A DNA stretch of 22,379 nt. Origin: Baffinella frigidus (taxonomy: Eukaryota > Cryptophyceae > Cryptomonadales > Baffinellaceae). Below the pieces are notes generated by a model. It did not search any database and had not been told where the DNA came from. It worked only from the letters and a program-made list of their open reading frames with translations. A program made the position numbers and the translations under genes. The stretch lies in assembly GCA_026770585.1 (NCBI GenBank), contig MU646639.1, positions 217,889 to 240,267 on the forward strand, written 5' to 3'. This document shows, in pieces, positions 1 through 9,800 of the stretch (positions are counted from its first letter, which is position 1; the number at the start of each line of letters is the position of its first letter).

Positions 1-120
1 CTCAACCCTCAACCCTCAACCATCAACCCTCAACCCTAAACCCTAAACACCAAACCCTAAACCCTAACCCCTAACCGCCAAACCCTAAACCCCAACCCCT
101 AACCCCTAAACCCTTTTTAG
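1..120 (+). repeat. Telomere-like CCCTAAA array, 3' end of an intron
   Basis: The stretch is made of degenerate CCCTAAA, CCCTCAA and CCCCTAA units and ends in a pyrimidine-rich acceptor (cctttttag) immediately before a coding exon. It is therefore best read as the end of an intron of the gene entering from the left, not as a chromosome end. The C-rich strand is the coding strand. Confidence 0.75.
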
Positions 121-251
121 GCATGCGGGCACACTGTCGCGAACTGCTGATCGAGGCGTCGTTCAAACTCAAGGTTCTCAATCTCGAGAGTGGGGACCAG
201 GAGCTCGTCAAGTCCTGGATGGACCAAATCGCCAAAGTGCCCATGGGATAG
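121..251 (+). CDS. Terminal exon of an unrecognised gene, 5' part outside the window
   Basis: After the acceptor AG at 119-120 the exon contributes two bases to a split codon, then reads 42 codons from 123 to a TAG at 249-251. The peptide starts MRAHCRELLIEASFKLKVLN and ends in AKVPMG; it is charged, probably helical, and protein-like, with mostly G/C-ended codons. I do not recognise the family. The first ATG could be internal, because the reading frame is set by an upstream exon that is not visible. A telomere-like intron precedes it, as in the other two genes. The gene is convergent with the LRR gene that ends at 1836. Confidence 0.65.
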
Positions 252-322
252 GTCTACTTAGGACTTAGGACCTGTCCCATTTCGTTGCCGTAAGTCAACA
301 TTTTTGGCCGTTTCCGCAGCTG

Positions 323-449
323 ACTTAGCAGCCACCGGTGCCTTTCTTTCTCCCCCGGTTTTCCGGGGGAGATTTGGTGACTTTTGGCGTGTTTCCCGGG
401 CGAGAATCAACTTTGGACCGATTCTCGATGTCACCGGTGCCTGCTAAGT
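323..449. mobile_element. Family F: small inverted-repeat element with a central hairpin
   Basis: The terminal inverted repeat is ACTTAGCAG-C/G-CACCGGTG (17 of 18 positions match between ends). Inside, 349-372 forms a 10-bp perfect stem, TCTCCCCCGG, with a TTTT loop. Only one copy is present here. It lies about 70 bp after the stop codon of the first gene and directly abuts element A1, so it may sit in the 3' UTR. No coding capacity. Confidence 0.6.
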
Positions 450-451
450 GG

Positions 452-576
452 TACAGGGGTACCTCGCTCATAAGAAATTGAGTCCCCCAAGGACCCTACA
501 GTAGGCCTATGCCTAGAGGGCCCAATGGTGGTCCCTAGGGAAGGGGTCGCTTTCTTATGAGCGAGGTACCCCTGTA
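452..576. mobile_element. Family A element, copy A1 (pogo/Tigger-like MITE)
   Basis: About 125 bp long, starting TACAGGGGTACCTCGCTCAT and ending in its reverse complement. The interior is also palindromic (CCTAGGACC...GGTGGTCC). The TA at each end is probably the target duplication. The TIR core CAGGGGTACCTCG resembles the CAGGCATACCTCG start of Tigger elements (pogo branch of Tc1/mariner), from memory of that family. No transposase is encoded, so it would be mobilised in trans. Confidence 0.85.
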
Positions 577-633
577 GGAGGGATGGCCCAATTCGGCGAA
601 CCAGGGGAGGGGAAGGTGTGGCGGTTAGGTCTT

Positions 634-690
634 AGTTGTACACGGCCTTCGAGGAAGGGGATGTATGGTGGTCATGTTGGTTGCGATCCG
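634..690 (+). repeat. Left arm of a direct repeat flanking element A2
   Basis: A segment of about 57 bp (from TTAGTTGTACACGGCCTT to GGTTGCGATCCGTA) recurs at 819-877 with a few changes. Element A2 lies between the two arms, so a tandem duplication either preceded or accompanied its insertion. Confidence 0.75.
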
Positions 691-812
691 TACAGGGGTA
701 CCTCGCTCATAATAAACTGCCCCCCCCCCTAGGACCACCATAGGGCCCCAGGCACAGGGCTACTGTAGGGTCCTAGGGGCGGTTGGTTTCTTGTGAGCGA
801 GGTACCCCTGTA
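691..812. mobile_element. Family A element, copy A2
   Basis: Same TIR and interior as A1, with an imperfect left arm (AATAAACTGC where others have AAGAAA). It begins at the end of one direct-repeat arm and is followed closely by the second arm. Confidence 0.85.
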
Positions 813-818
813 GGCCCT

Positions 819-877
819 AGTCGTACACGGCCTTTTTCGGAAGGGGATGTATGGTGGCCATGTTGGTTGCGATCCGT
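819..877 (+). repeat. Right arm of the direct repeat flanking A2
   Basis: Matches 634-690 (GTACACGGCCTT, AAGGGGATGTATGGTGG, CATGTTGGTTGCGATCCGTA). The small open frames here on both strands are repeat shadows. Confidence 0.75.
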
Positions 878-895
878 AATACACGCACTTTTCTC

Positions 896-990
896 GCTTT
901 GGTGTCGTGTGTGGTGGACATGTCAGACACAGCCTCGGTGGGGGTGCATGCACGGCGGCCGTGTTGGTAGTAATAAAGCTCTCTCTGATC
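896..990 (+). repeat. Dispersed repeat family E, copy 1
   Basis: Its core is CAGACACAGCCTCGGTGGGG followed by a short TGCAT segment and a CGGCCGTGTTGGTAG-type tail. The core recurs inverted at 1480-1570 and direct at 18003-18110, and the tail recurs inverted at 2345-2412. Both element ends are undefined, so the class is unknown. Confidence 0.65.
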
Positions 991-1048
991 TTGTTCCACC
1001 GCTCTCGGTGATGCTTTGACGGTTTCATTACAGAGGTTACTCGCGAAT

Positions 1049-1151
1049 ATCCCTTCAGTGACCATAGGGTGAATATTGGCCCTAACTCGCCCTAGGCAGG
1101 TCCTAGGGCCCTACCGTAGGGCGTATGCGCCTACTGGGCACTTAAGGGATA
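1049..1151. mobile_element. Family C element, copy C1, with a 10-bp target duplication
   Basis: TIR ATCCCTTMAGTGRCC / GGNCACTTAAGGGAT, interior GCCCTAGGCAGGTCCTAGGG. It is flanked on both sides by ACTCGCGAAT. A duplication of this size is what Mutator-like (MULE) elements make; with no transposase visible, that assignment is an inference. Confidence 0.75.
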
Positions 1152-1183
1152 CTCGCGAATACCTTGCTCGTGAGTAACCCCTG

Positions 1184-1310
1184 TACAGGGGTACCTCGCT
1201 CATAAGAAACCGCCGCCCCCCCAGCACGCTACAGTAGGCCTATGCCTAGCTCGGGCCCTATGGTGGTCCCTAGGGGGGGGGCAGTTTCTTATGAGCGAGG
1301 TACCCCTGTA
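1184..1310. mobile_element. Family A element, copy A3
   Basis: Near-perfect long palindrome with both TIRs intact (TACAGGGGTACCTCGCTCAT and its complement). Just left of it, 1166-1184 looks like a leftover right end of another A copy (GCTCGTGAGTAACCCCTGTA). Confidence 0.85.
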
Positions 1311-1373
1311 ATGAAACCTCACCACGCCGACCATCCAGATCGCTCCGTGGGAGAGAGACCTTGATTACTGCAT

Positions 1374-1476
1374 ATCCCTTAAGTGGCCAGTAGGCTCATA
1401 TGCCCTACCGTAGGGCCCTAGGACCTGCCTAGGACCTCTTGGCCCTCAGATTTGTCGGCATGGCCACTTGAGGGAT
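1374..1476. mobile_element. Family C element, copy C2
   Basis: Ends in ATCCCTTAAGTGGCCAGTAG on the left and TGGCCACTTGAGGGAT on the right. The interior is inverted relative to C1. No clear target duplication remains. Confidence 0.75.
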
Positions 1477-1479
1477 ACC

Positions 1480-1570
1480 AACACGGCCTGACACCATGTA
1501 TGCACCCCCACCGAGGCTGTGTCTCAACAGGACCTAGAGAGAGGTGGTGTGCACTCTACACGTGCACGAC
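1480..1570 (-). repeat. Dispersed repeat family E, copy 2 (inverted)
   Basis: Reverse complement of the family E core: CCCACCGAGGCTGTGTCTC, followed by a GTGCAC...CACGTGCAC segment that also matches copy 4 at 18003. Confidence 0.6.
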
Positions 1571-1614
1571 CCCCCCCCGACAAGTGGGGGGTGGTCTCTC
1601 TGTTCAAGGGACGA

Positions 1615-1719
1615 GCCTCTCTCTCTCTCTCTCTCTCTCGCTCTCTCTATCGCTCTCTCTATCTTCAGGTGATGCGAGTTTCTCTCTCACTTGCACTCTC
1701 TCTCTCTCGCTCTCGCTCG

Positions 1720-1750
<31 letters not shown>

Positions 1751-1838
1751 GTTCGCTTTCTTTCTCGCGCGCGCGCTCTCTCTCTCTCTTTCTCGCGCGC
1801 GCGCGCGCACGCGCGCTCTTTCTCTGTCTCTCTCTCTA
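1615..1838. repeat. CT/GA microsatellite with CG-rich blocks
   Basis: Mostly (CT)n on the plus strand, interrupted by (CG)n-containing blocks around 1767-1816. The long Ser/Leu-rich and Arg/Glu-rich open frames here come from the repeat. It starts right at the stop codon of the LRR gene, so it forms the start of that gene's 3' UTR. Confidence 0.9.
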
Positions 1839-4800
1839 GCCTTGCAGGAAGTGGAGGTCTCCGTACAGTTCCATCCCCCCTGTTCAGGGTCTCGGGTTTC
1901 GGGTTTCGGGTTTCGGGTTTCGGGATGAGGGTTGAGGGGGTGGAACGCACCAAGCGTGAGATGTTCCTAGGGTAGTGAGTTTCTCCTAGTTTCGAGTTGC
2001 CCCAAGAAGAGGAGGATAAGGGTTCAGGGTTTCAGGTTTTGGGGATGTATCGCACCAAACGTGAGCTGGTCCTTTCCCGAAGAGTTGAGGCATTCGGGGG
2101 CCGGGTTTCAGGTTTCAGGTTTCGGGTTTCGGGTTTAGGCGGGTTTAGGGGTTGCACCAAGCGTGAGGTGGTCCTTTCCGGAAGAGTTGAGGCCCGTCTT
2201 CCGAATGCGGAGGTAGCGATACCCTGTTCATCGGGGCAAACTTTCAGTTAGAGTAAGCCTCCACGTTTGAGGGCTGCCACTGTACCGAAGCTCGTTTTCA
2301 GGCTCATGGAATTTGGACCGCTGGCACACATGATGCGTGATGAATGATCGGGGCACACGAGAGAGATACCTCTATTACTACTAACGCGGCCGCCATGTAT
2401 GAAAAGAGAGACACCGTTACCAATACCTTCCGAATGCGGAGGTAGCGATAACCTGTTCATTGGGGCAAACTTGATCCAAATTCCATGAGCCTCAAGACGA
2501 GCCCGCTTCGGTACAGCCACTCGAGACTGGAAGAGGGACTATTTAAAAAAAATTAAGTTTACAAGTCCTTTACAAGTGAAGAAAAAAAATTGTGTAGTAA
2601 TTTTCACACCAAAAGGGGCGCTGATCACGCATCTCATGGAATTCCTCGAGATACGTGACCAAGCCTGCCCCGTGACTGGTACTAAATTTAACAACCCCAC
2701 ATTTAAAATGGTCCCATTTCTAGCCTCGAGTGGAGTGGCAGCCCTCAAACGTGGAGGCATCTTAAAACTGAACGTGATGAACATCGTTCATCAGGGCACG
2801 CGCGAGATGTCATGATGCACCCCTAGGAAGGTATTGACTTCTGGTGGACGTGACTGTGGTGAAGTCACTCGAGTGATCCTACACGGGACTGTATCCCCAG
2901 AGACCGCGTCCTTCCTAAGGCTGCGTCCTGGCACGCGCGAGATGTCAGGTAGCGATAACCTGTTCATTGGGGCAAAACTTGAGTCTTCATAGGCCGAGGG
3001 TCTAGCGGAGGTGGCCCGCCGAGAGAAGTGATCTGCTCAAGGGTCACTCATTCCGAGGAAAACCATGCAAAGGCATGAATGGTCACACCGCGTGAGCAGT
3101 CCGTTGGGGCTAGAGGTTCGGGGTTTTATGTAGTCCCGCTCAGCTGTACATCCTCGATGAAGCAACTCTCGCTCGCATAAGAAAACCATACCTGATAACA
3201 CCTGGCTCCGCCTCACTCGGATTGACTGACCGTTCTCAAGTTGACATCCTAGCTCTGCGGTACAAATTCGTCAACTTTGGAGCGCAAAAGAGCCCGGGCG
3301 CACCAAATTAGCGAGCAGAAATAAACTGAGGCAGAGATAGAAAACGCACCTTTCTCGAGGGTAGGGTCGCGGTCGAGAAGCCAGGTAGCGGTTGCCCACG
3401 CCCCTGTGTTCCAAGGTTTAGGGTTGAGGATTTCGGGTTCAGGGTCGCCGCCAAGCCCCCTCTCTCACTGCCGCAAAAGCGTTGAAGGTTCAAACCAAAT
3501 CCGATTCAAATCAAAATAAATACTGGGGCGCACCTGAGAGGCCTGAGTCGTTTTCGTGCGCGCGGATAACGGTCCAGGCCGAACCGTCGTGCGACCCCTG
3601 CGAGGGTACAGGTGATTAGTCAACTAGTTGACTAATCCTGGGGACCCCGGACGTTCAGGTTATGGCTCGTGGCGGACGAGACAGGGTTGACTTTGAGCGC
3701 GAGGAGAGTGACTTTGGAGACACGGTTGACTTTAAACTGTAGAGTGACGTTCGACACACCTGGAACTCCCAGTGGCGCAGGGCGTCGGTCCCGTCCTCCT
3801 GTATCTCATTATAATGCCGGACACGACAGGGTTGACTTTCGTGTGGCTCTCCAAAAGTAGAAAGTTGACTTTGCACGCGGGGAGAGTTGACTTCCGACAG
3901 ACCTGGAATTCCCAGTGGCGCAGAGCGTCGGTCCCGTCCTCCTTACCGTGCCTGCCATCACGCCATTTGAGCGGTTTTCACATCCGTTCGCCACACAACA
4001 TTTGTTGCCGAATGCCAAAAGTTGACAGTTTCGAACCAGCATAGTCAACTTTTTGCGGTGTTGCATCGCTTCGTTGCGAATAGATGTGAAAGCTGCTCTA
4101 GCGCACAGGTTATGGGAGGGGCACCGGAGGGTGTAGGCAGACGGGGAGAGCGCGCGCCCGTGCCCCAGGTCCACTGCAAACCATGACACCTGCGGAGGTT
4201 TCAAGGTTATGAACCTCACCACACCGACACACAGCACCCGTTGCAACGGCCAGCGTTGGAGATTCATCGGAGTCAGACCATTCGGCGGAGTCAAGAGTCG
4301 CAAGGTGGGGGGGGGGGGCTCGCAGTCCGTGCCCCATGTCCACTGCGAACCATGACACCTGGTTTAACATTTGAAGGTTTACTGTTGAGGGTTTGACACC
4401 TGGGTTAGGGGTTAGGGGTTAGGCACCGCCCACAACTAGGGTTTCCGGATATAGGGTTTGGGGTCAGGGGTTAGGCACCGCCCATAGCTAGGGTTTCAGG
4501 GAATAGGGTGTGGGGTTCAGGTGTTAGGCGTTAGGCACCGCCCACAGCTAGAGTTTCAGGGTTTGAGGTTTGGGGTTAGCGTTCGGTTGCCCCTGGTCGA
4601 CTGCAAACCATGACACGAAGGCAACCGTTGTCACGGTGAGCGGGCGGTTGCACCTGGTGCAATGGCCAGCGTTCGAAATTGATCGCAGTCAAGAGTCGCA
4701 CGGAAGAAGTGAAGTCAACTGGGCGACAACTTTAGACTGTGTCAGAACAGTCGCACGGACGTGTAACCTGAAGCCCAGCCTCGACAAAGAGGCGAGATCA

Positions 4801-6870
4801 AATGAGAGTCAGCGCAAGAAATGCACTGCCAGGGCGGAGTTTTTGTATTAGTCAACTCATCTGCGAATATGTAGTAAAGAAGTACCCATGACGGGTACCT
4901 CGTTTCTAAGTTGACAGATTTTGTGGGTGAATTGACTTTTACAATATATCCGGATTCGCACTGAAATGACATATTCTTCTCAAGTTCACGTTCTGGGTCG
5001 GTGATGCTAAGTCCAGGGTGGGGGGCTCGCAACCTGCTTGTAGTAAATCGCGGCTCCCGCCCTCTCCCTGCGACCCCCAACAACTTTTCAGGGTGAGGGA
5101 AAACAATTATTAACCCTCACGATTTACTACGCGAATTTCTACACAAGGGTGCCTGCATGCTCTCTGCGACCCCCAACGGCTTTTCAAGGTGTGCCAACGC
5201 CCCTGTCGGGCTGGCGGACTATTCTTAAGTTGACATGCCGGGTGTGTGGTTTCAAACCCGTTAACCCGTGCGGTCCCTGCGACCCCCAAACGGAATGAAG
5301 TTTATTAGATATGTAAATATCCATGAAATCACGAAATTGCGGAACCCGCACCCCCCAAACGGAATGAGGTTTATTGGATGACCATAAAAACACGAAATGA
5401 TGGGTGTTGCAGAGCGGAATCCAGCCGAGAAAAGGCTATCCGGCGTGTCAAGCGGACGTGCAAAGGCTTCAGGGTGTGTCTAGAGGACGTGCACGCATCC
5501 TGACGCTATATAACTACATGTATACCCCTTCCGAAAGGCTTCAGGGTGTATCTAGCGGACGTACAACGGCTTCATGGTGTGTCTAGTGGACGTGTGAAGG
5601 TTTCAGGGTGTGTAGCGGACGCGCGCGGGTACAGTCGGGTGTGTCTAACGGACGAGACCACACCCGTGCGTACAAAGGATGTGTCTAGCAGAAGTGCGCG
5701 TCTGTACGGAGTCCTGCTCTAAATGTATCTAATGTGGAGCCCAATTTAACTGAGGCAGTTAATTAGGACACGGTGCCCATGGGGTGCATGTGCCCTTTCC
5801 CGAGAGACCGTCGCTTCTATTCGTATCGCCATTTCGCGGCATGGCAAGCATCGAATTTGCCCAGGTTGAGTGGAGTTGGAGGACACACACCTGCCTACGA
5901 CCGGGAAGAAATGCTGCTTCGTTCGCCCCTCTGAGGACGTGACCGTGACCTGTGCAGGTTTGGGGTTTGGGGTTTGGGGTTTGGGTCTGGGGTCTGGGGT
6001 CTGGGGTCTGGGGTCTGGGGTCTGGGGTCTGGGGTCTGGGGTCTGGGGTCTGGGGTCTGGGGTCTGGGGTCTGGGGTCTGGGGTCTGGGGTCTGGGGTCT
6101 GGGGTCTGGGGTCTGGGGTCTGGGGTCTTGGATTTCGGGTTGCGGGTTGCGGGTTGCGGGTTGCGGGTTCCGGGTTCCGGGTTTCGGGTCTGGGTCTCGA
6201 GTTTCGGGTTCAGTGTTTCGTGTTCCATGTTTCGTGTTCCATGTTCCGGGTCTCGGGTCTCGGGTCTCGGATTTCGGGTGTAAGGGGCTCGCGTCTAATC
6301 CGCGCGGGGTCGTATGGAATCGTCCACCCAAGGGTCCCAAGGAAACCGCACTCAGGTTGTCAGACTATTCTCAAGTTGACATGCCGGGCGTGCGGTACAA
6401 ATCCGTCAACTTTAGCGCGGAAAAGAGCTCTGGGCTCCCAAATTGGTGGGCCTAAATAGACTGAGACAGAGCGAGGACCTGCCCGATGCGAGCGGGGTTG
6501 CCGTAGGGCGTGGTCCGCCCGAGCGTTCCTAGGAAGAACAACGCTCCCGACTCGTCGAAGTCCGAGGTGTATTCCAGCCGCACCGACCTGGAACGACGCG
6601 GTGTTATTCAGACTCGTTCGTAAACAGGGTTTCCATGTAAGGTGGCGGCCGGCCCAGGCGTCAAGGTTCCGTGTTCGGTGTTCGGTGTTCGGTGTTTCGG
6701 GCTTTGGTTTTCAGTTTTCGGGTAATTAGGGGTTCGAGTCATCAGGGATACCGTGTGGGGTAAAGGCAGGAGGGTTTCGGGTAGGTAGGGGGGGGTACCT
6801 GGTAGGGTAGAGGCAGGCCCAGGCGTCGAGGCGGCCGTCGTCTGGTCGCATTACGATGTTCGAGTCGCAC
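1836..6870 (-). CDS. Exons 14-23 of the LRR gene: HECTD1-like SUN/discoidin-type domain
   Basis: Exons are 6799-6870, 6479-6587, 5891-5949, 5034-5067, 4125-4189, 3903-3951, 3534-3597, 3350-3403, 2158-2223 and 1836-1879. Diagnostic pieces in order are VRLEYTSDFDESGALFFLGT, VTVTSSEGR, VSWFAVDLG with PSAYTLR, HGKEDGTDALRHWEFQ, GSHDGSAWTVIRAHENDSGL, TATWLLDRDPTLEK, YRYLRIRKTGLNSSGKDHLT and GGMELYGDLHFLQG-stop. This order and spacing match the domain in HECTD1 and many protist proteins (WF.IDLG, PS.YTLRH, LR.W.FQ, SG.D.L.L.G.ELYG). The match is from memory of the family, not a search. Exon 17 (ERAGAAIYYKQ) is supported only by phase and splice sites. The frame closes at the TAG at 1836-1838, just before a GA microsatellite. 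Confidence 0.85.
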
Positions 6871-9800
6871 CTGCCATCAAGAGGCGCTTCACTAAACCTA
6901 CGATTGTACTATCTTAAGGGTGGAAGATGCTATCTGAGAGATACAAGCTATGCTGAAGATAGCATGGAAGTGTAGGTCGTAAGGGTGGAAGTTGCTATCG
7001 TAGGCATAGAACCCATGCGTAAGATAGTAAGAAAAAATGAGGTTAGAGGCATCGAGGCGGCCGTCGTCTGGTCACATCACGATGTTCGAATCGCCCTGCC
7101 ATTTAGCCTGTTTTGACATCATCTGATAGATTCTAGGCGTTGACGGTGGGGGCACGCACGAATTGCGATTCGTAAACTAGGGAAGGAATGGAGGGTGGGG
7201 CACGTACGAGTTCCCAGCGGTAGCGATGGCTTCAATGCACTGGTTGGCTTCCAGGACCTTTGTCAAGTGCCCCACGCCTTCCTCCTGGGTTCAGGGGTTA
7301 GGTTTATGGCTTGGGGTTTAGGGTTGAGCGAGTGGGGGTTAGTTTAGGGTTTAGGGTTCAGGGTTCAGGGTTCAGGGTTTAGGGTTTAGGGTTTAGGGGT
7401 TAGGGTTCAAGGTTTAGGGTTTAGGGTTTAGGGTTTAGGGTTTAGGGTTTAAGGTTTAGGGTTAAGGGTTTAGGGTGTAGGGTTTAGGGTTTAGGGTTTA
7501 GGGTGTAGGGTTTAGGGTTTAGGGTTCAGGGTTTAGGGTTTAGGGTTTAGCAGCTGGTTCAGAGGTGTGAACAGGTCAAACGCCTTTCCCAGCCAGATTC
7601 GCCGGCTGAACGCGGGGTGAGGACAGCTTTCGCCGGCTAAACGCGGGGTGATGAGTAAAGTGCACGGACCGTGATCTGGTTGTCGCAGACGGAGACGGAG
7701 GTCGTGACCGAGACGCGCAGCAGTAACGTGACCAGCGCCGGCACGTCCTACACCCCCGGAATTTGTGTTATTTCCGTGCTACGCGGGAGGGCTGGATATC
7801 CTATCGAGGTAACAGCGCACTCCTGGGGCGCGTCCATCTAAAGGCAACGGCGATTCTTTCCACGAATTCTCTCCAAAAGTAAACGATTCCCAGTACAAAC
7901 AATAGACGGCCTCGGGGCGGCGACTGATGTTTAGTCCTCCGAAACAGGTGGGACGGCACCCCTGGAATCCGTGTTATTTCCGTGTGAGACGGCATCCCTG
8001 GAATCCACCATTTTCGTGTAGGACAGACCTGGTCCATGATGCCGCAAGCTGACAAGTCGAGGAGTGGCGGGACGTGTAGATGGAACATCTCCGGCTCCAC
8101 CTGGACTATTCTCGCTGCTTCGACGAGCGAGTCGCGTCCCAGATCGAACCTGAAAACACACCCTTTGATGTCAGACGACCGTTTTCGAACATTCTGGCCA
8201 CACAGCGGCGTACGAAGGGATGTCGTGAATAACCCAGCAGTGAATAATCCTAGGACCCTACGGTAGGACCTCCGTTGGGGCACATGGTTGTTCCTAAGGA
8301 CATCCTAGCCGAAAGCTGGTTGGTATCCAACCAGATTTCTCTTGGTAGCCCGCTGTGTGGTTCTGCGCTGCGGAGGTCGGTAGCCCGCTGTGTGGTTCTG
8401 CGCTGCGGACGTTGGTTCTGAGGAAAACACGGGCATTCGGCAGGATGTAAAAGTGATGGAGGGCGAGTGTTTTCGGGTTTCAGGTTTCTGGTTTCGGGTT
8501 TCAGGGTTAGGTTTCGGGTTTCGGGTTTCGGGTTTCGGGTTTCTGGTTCAGGATTATGCTGGATGTAAAAGTGATGGATGGCGATTGGTTTAGGGTTCCG
8601 GGTTTAGGGTTTTCGGTTATCCCACTGCGCGGAGGGTGGGTTTCGTGGGCGATGGCTACCAATGGAGGGCAAGTGTTTTCGGGTCTCGGGTTTCGGGTTT
8701 CGGGTTTAGGGTGTATGGCCACCCCACCAAATGTATGGTTACCCCACCAACACCCCAAACCCTGAACCCTAGACCCGAAATGGAGTGGGTTTCTTACCCC
8801 ACAGCGCGGAGGGTGGGTTTCTTGGCGATTGCTAGCTCCATGGCTTGCACGACTTTGCCCTGTCCGACGTTGTTGTCTCTGATGTCGATCACCTGTGATC
8901 CGTATGCGGTACTCGTTACGCCGTGTTCGCGATTTCATGGGGAACAGGTTTTAATTTAGAACGCTTGATTCAATGAAAATTACTACACGGATGCTTTAAT
9001 ATTACTAGTAAAACTCGTTATGTGTAGTAAATTTCATTGCCAGCAAGTTTTAAATTAAAACCGTTTGCCTGTGAGATTGTGTGTTTGTCTCGTTATGTGC
9101 AGTAAATTTCATTGCCAGCAAGTTTTGAATTAACACCGTTTCCCTGTGAGATTGTGTGTTTGTCATGGCGCGGTTTCTTGGCGATGGCTGGAATCAAATC
9201 GCCTGCACGGCCTTGCCCTGTCCGACGTTGGTGTCTCTACTGAACCTCCCTAGCATGCCTTTTGATTTCCTCCCGGCCCGAATCAGGCCCGGGGTTGGGT
9301 CACACAAAAAACAATTTCACAACTTGAGACATAATTCTTCGAAGGAATTGACTTTTATCCTGATTACAACCAGGATTCAAAAGTCGCATAGCAAAGTCGA
9401 AAGGCACGCCAGCGAGGTTCAGTAGCTCGGATGTCTATCACCTGGCCACGCCATATTACAAGCGGGAATTTCAGAACGCGACGTTTCGCTCAAAAGCCAT
9501 TTCGTAGTACAAATTCCACATGGTCGCAGCGGGTGGGATTCAAAGTTGGCGTGACCCCCCCCCCAAATCTCCAGAATTAACTTCAGGCGAATTTCCACTT
9601 CTGCCCTGGCCGGGTCCGTATGGGATCCTTGTTGCGACGTCTTCGAGATCGTGTGTTTGTCGATTCCCGGCACGCCTTGGCTCTGCCTCACCACACGAGA
9701 ACGCCAGAGGGGCCTATTTAAAACCAGGGTGCTTTAAAAAGTGGGCATTTGTGTAGTAACTTTCGTTGATTGGTCACGTTACTAGCCATATATTGGCCAG

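Larger units (their letters stand above)
2224..3349 (-). repeat. Intron 21: exon 22 edge copies, inverted repeat, elements D1 and B1
   Basis: This 1.1-kb intron holds two partial copies of the exon 22 5' end (2427-2460 and 2948-2980), a family E copy, an inverted duplication split by element D1, and element B1 next to the donor. The open frames seen here on both strands (for example one giving GPNSMSLKTS on the minus strand) have no phase-compatible splice sites, and I do not call them exons. Confidence 0.7.

Noticed and set aside
1-115. Chromosome end (telomere)
   Set aside because: The array is degenerate, ends in a splice acceptor before a coding exon, and matches the internal intron arrays elsewhere in the window.
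1452-1975. Long Ser/Leu-rich and Arg/Glu-rich open frames
   Set aside because: They are translations of the CT/GA microsatellite on overlapping frames of both strands.
2248-2520. Minus-strand frame with GPNSMSLKTS as the C-terminal exon
   Set aside because: It has no phase-compatible acceptor, and exons 22 and 23 give a complete domain ending with ELYG and a stop.
5746-6459. Open frames of 137-193 codons in all directions
   Set aside because: They are products of the TCTGGGG heptamer array, which has no stop codons in most frames; genuine exon 16 lies inside the same region in another frame.
7319-7550. Chromosome fusion site (interstitial telomere)
   Set aside because: It lies within intron 12 between two exons that join in phase, and there is no head-to-head arrangement.
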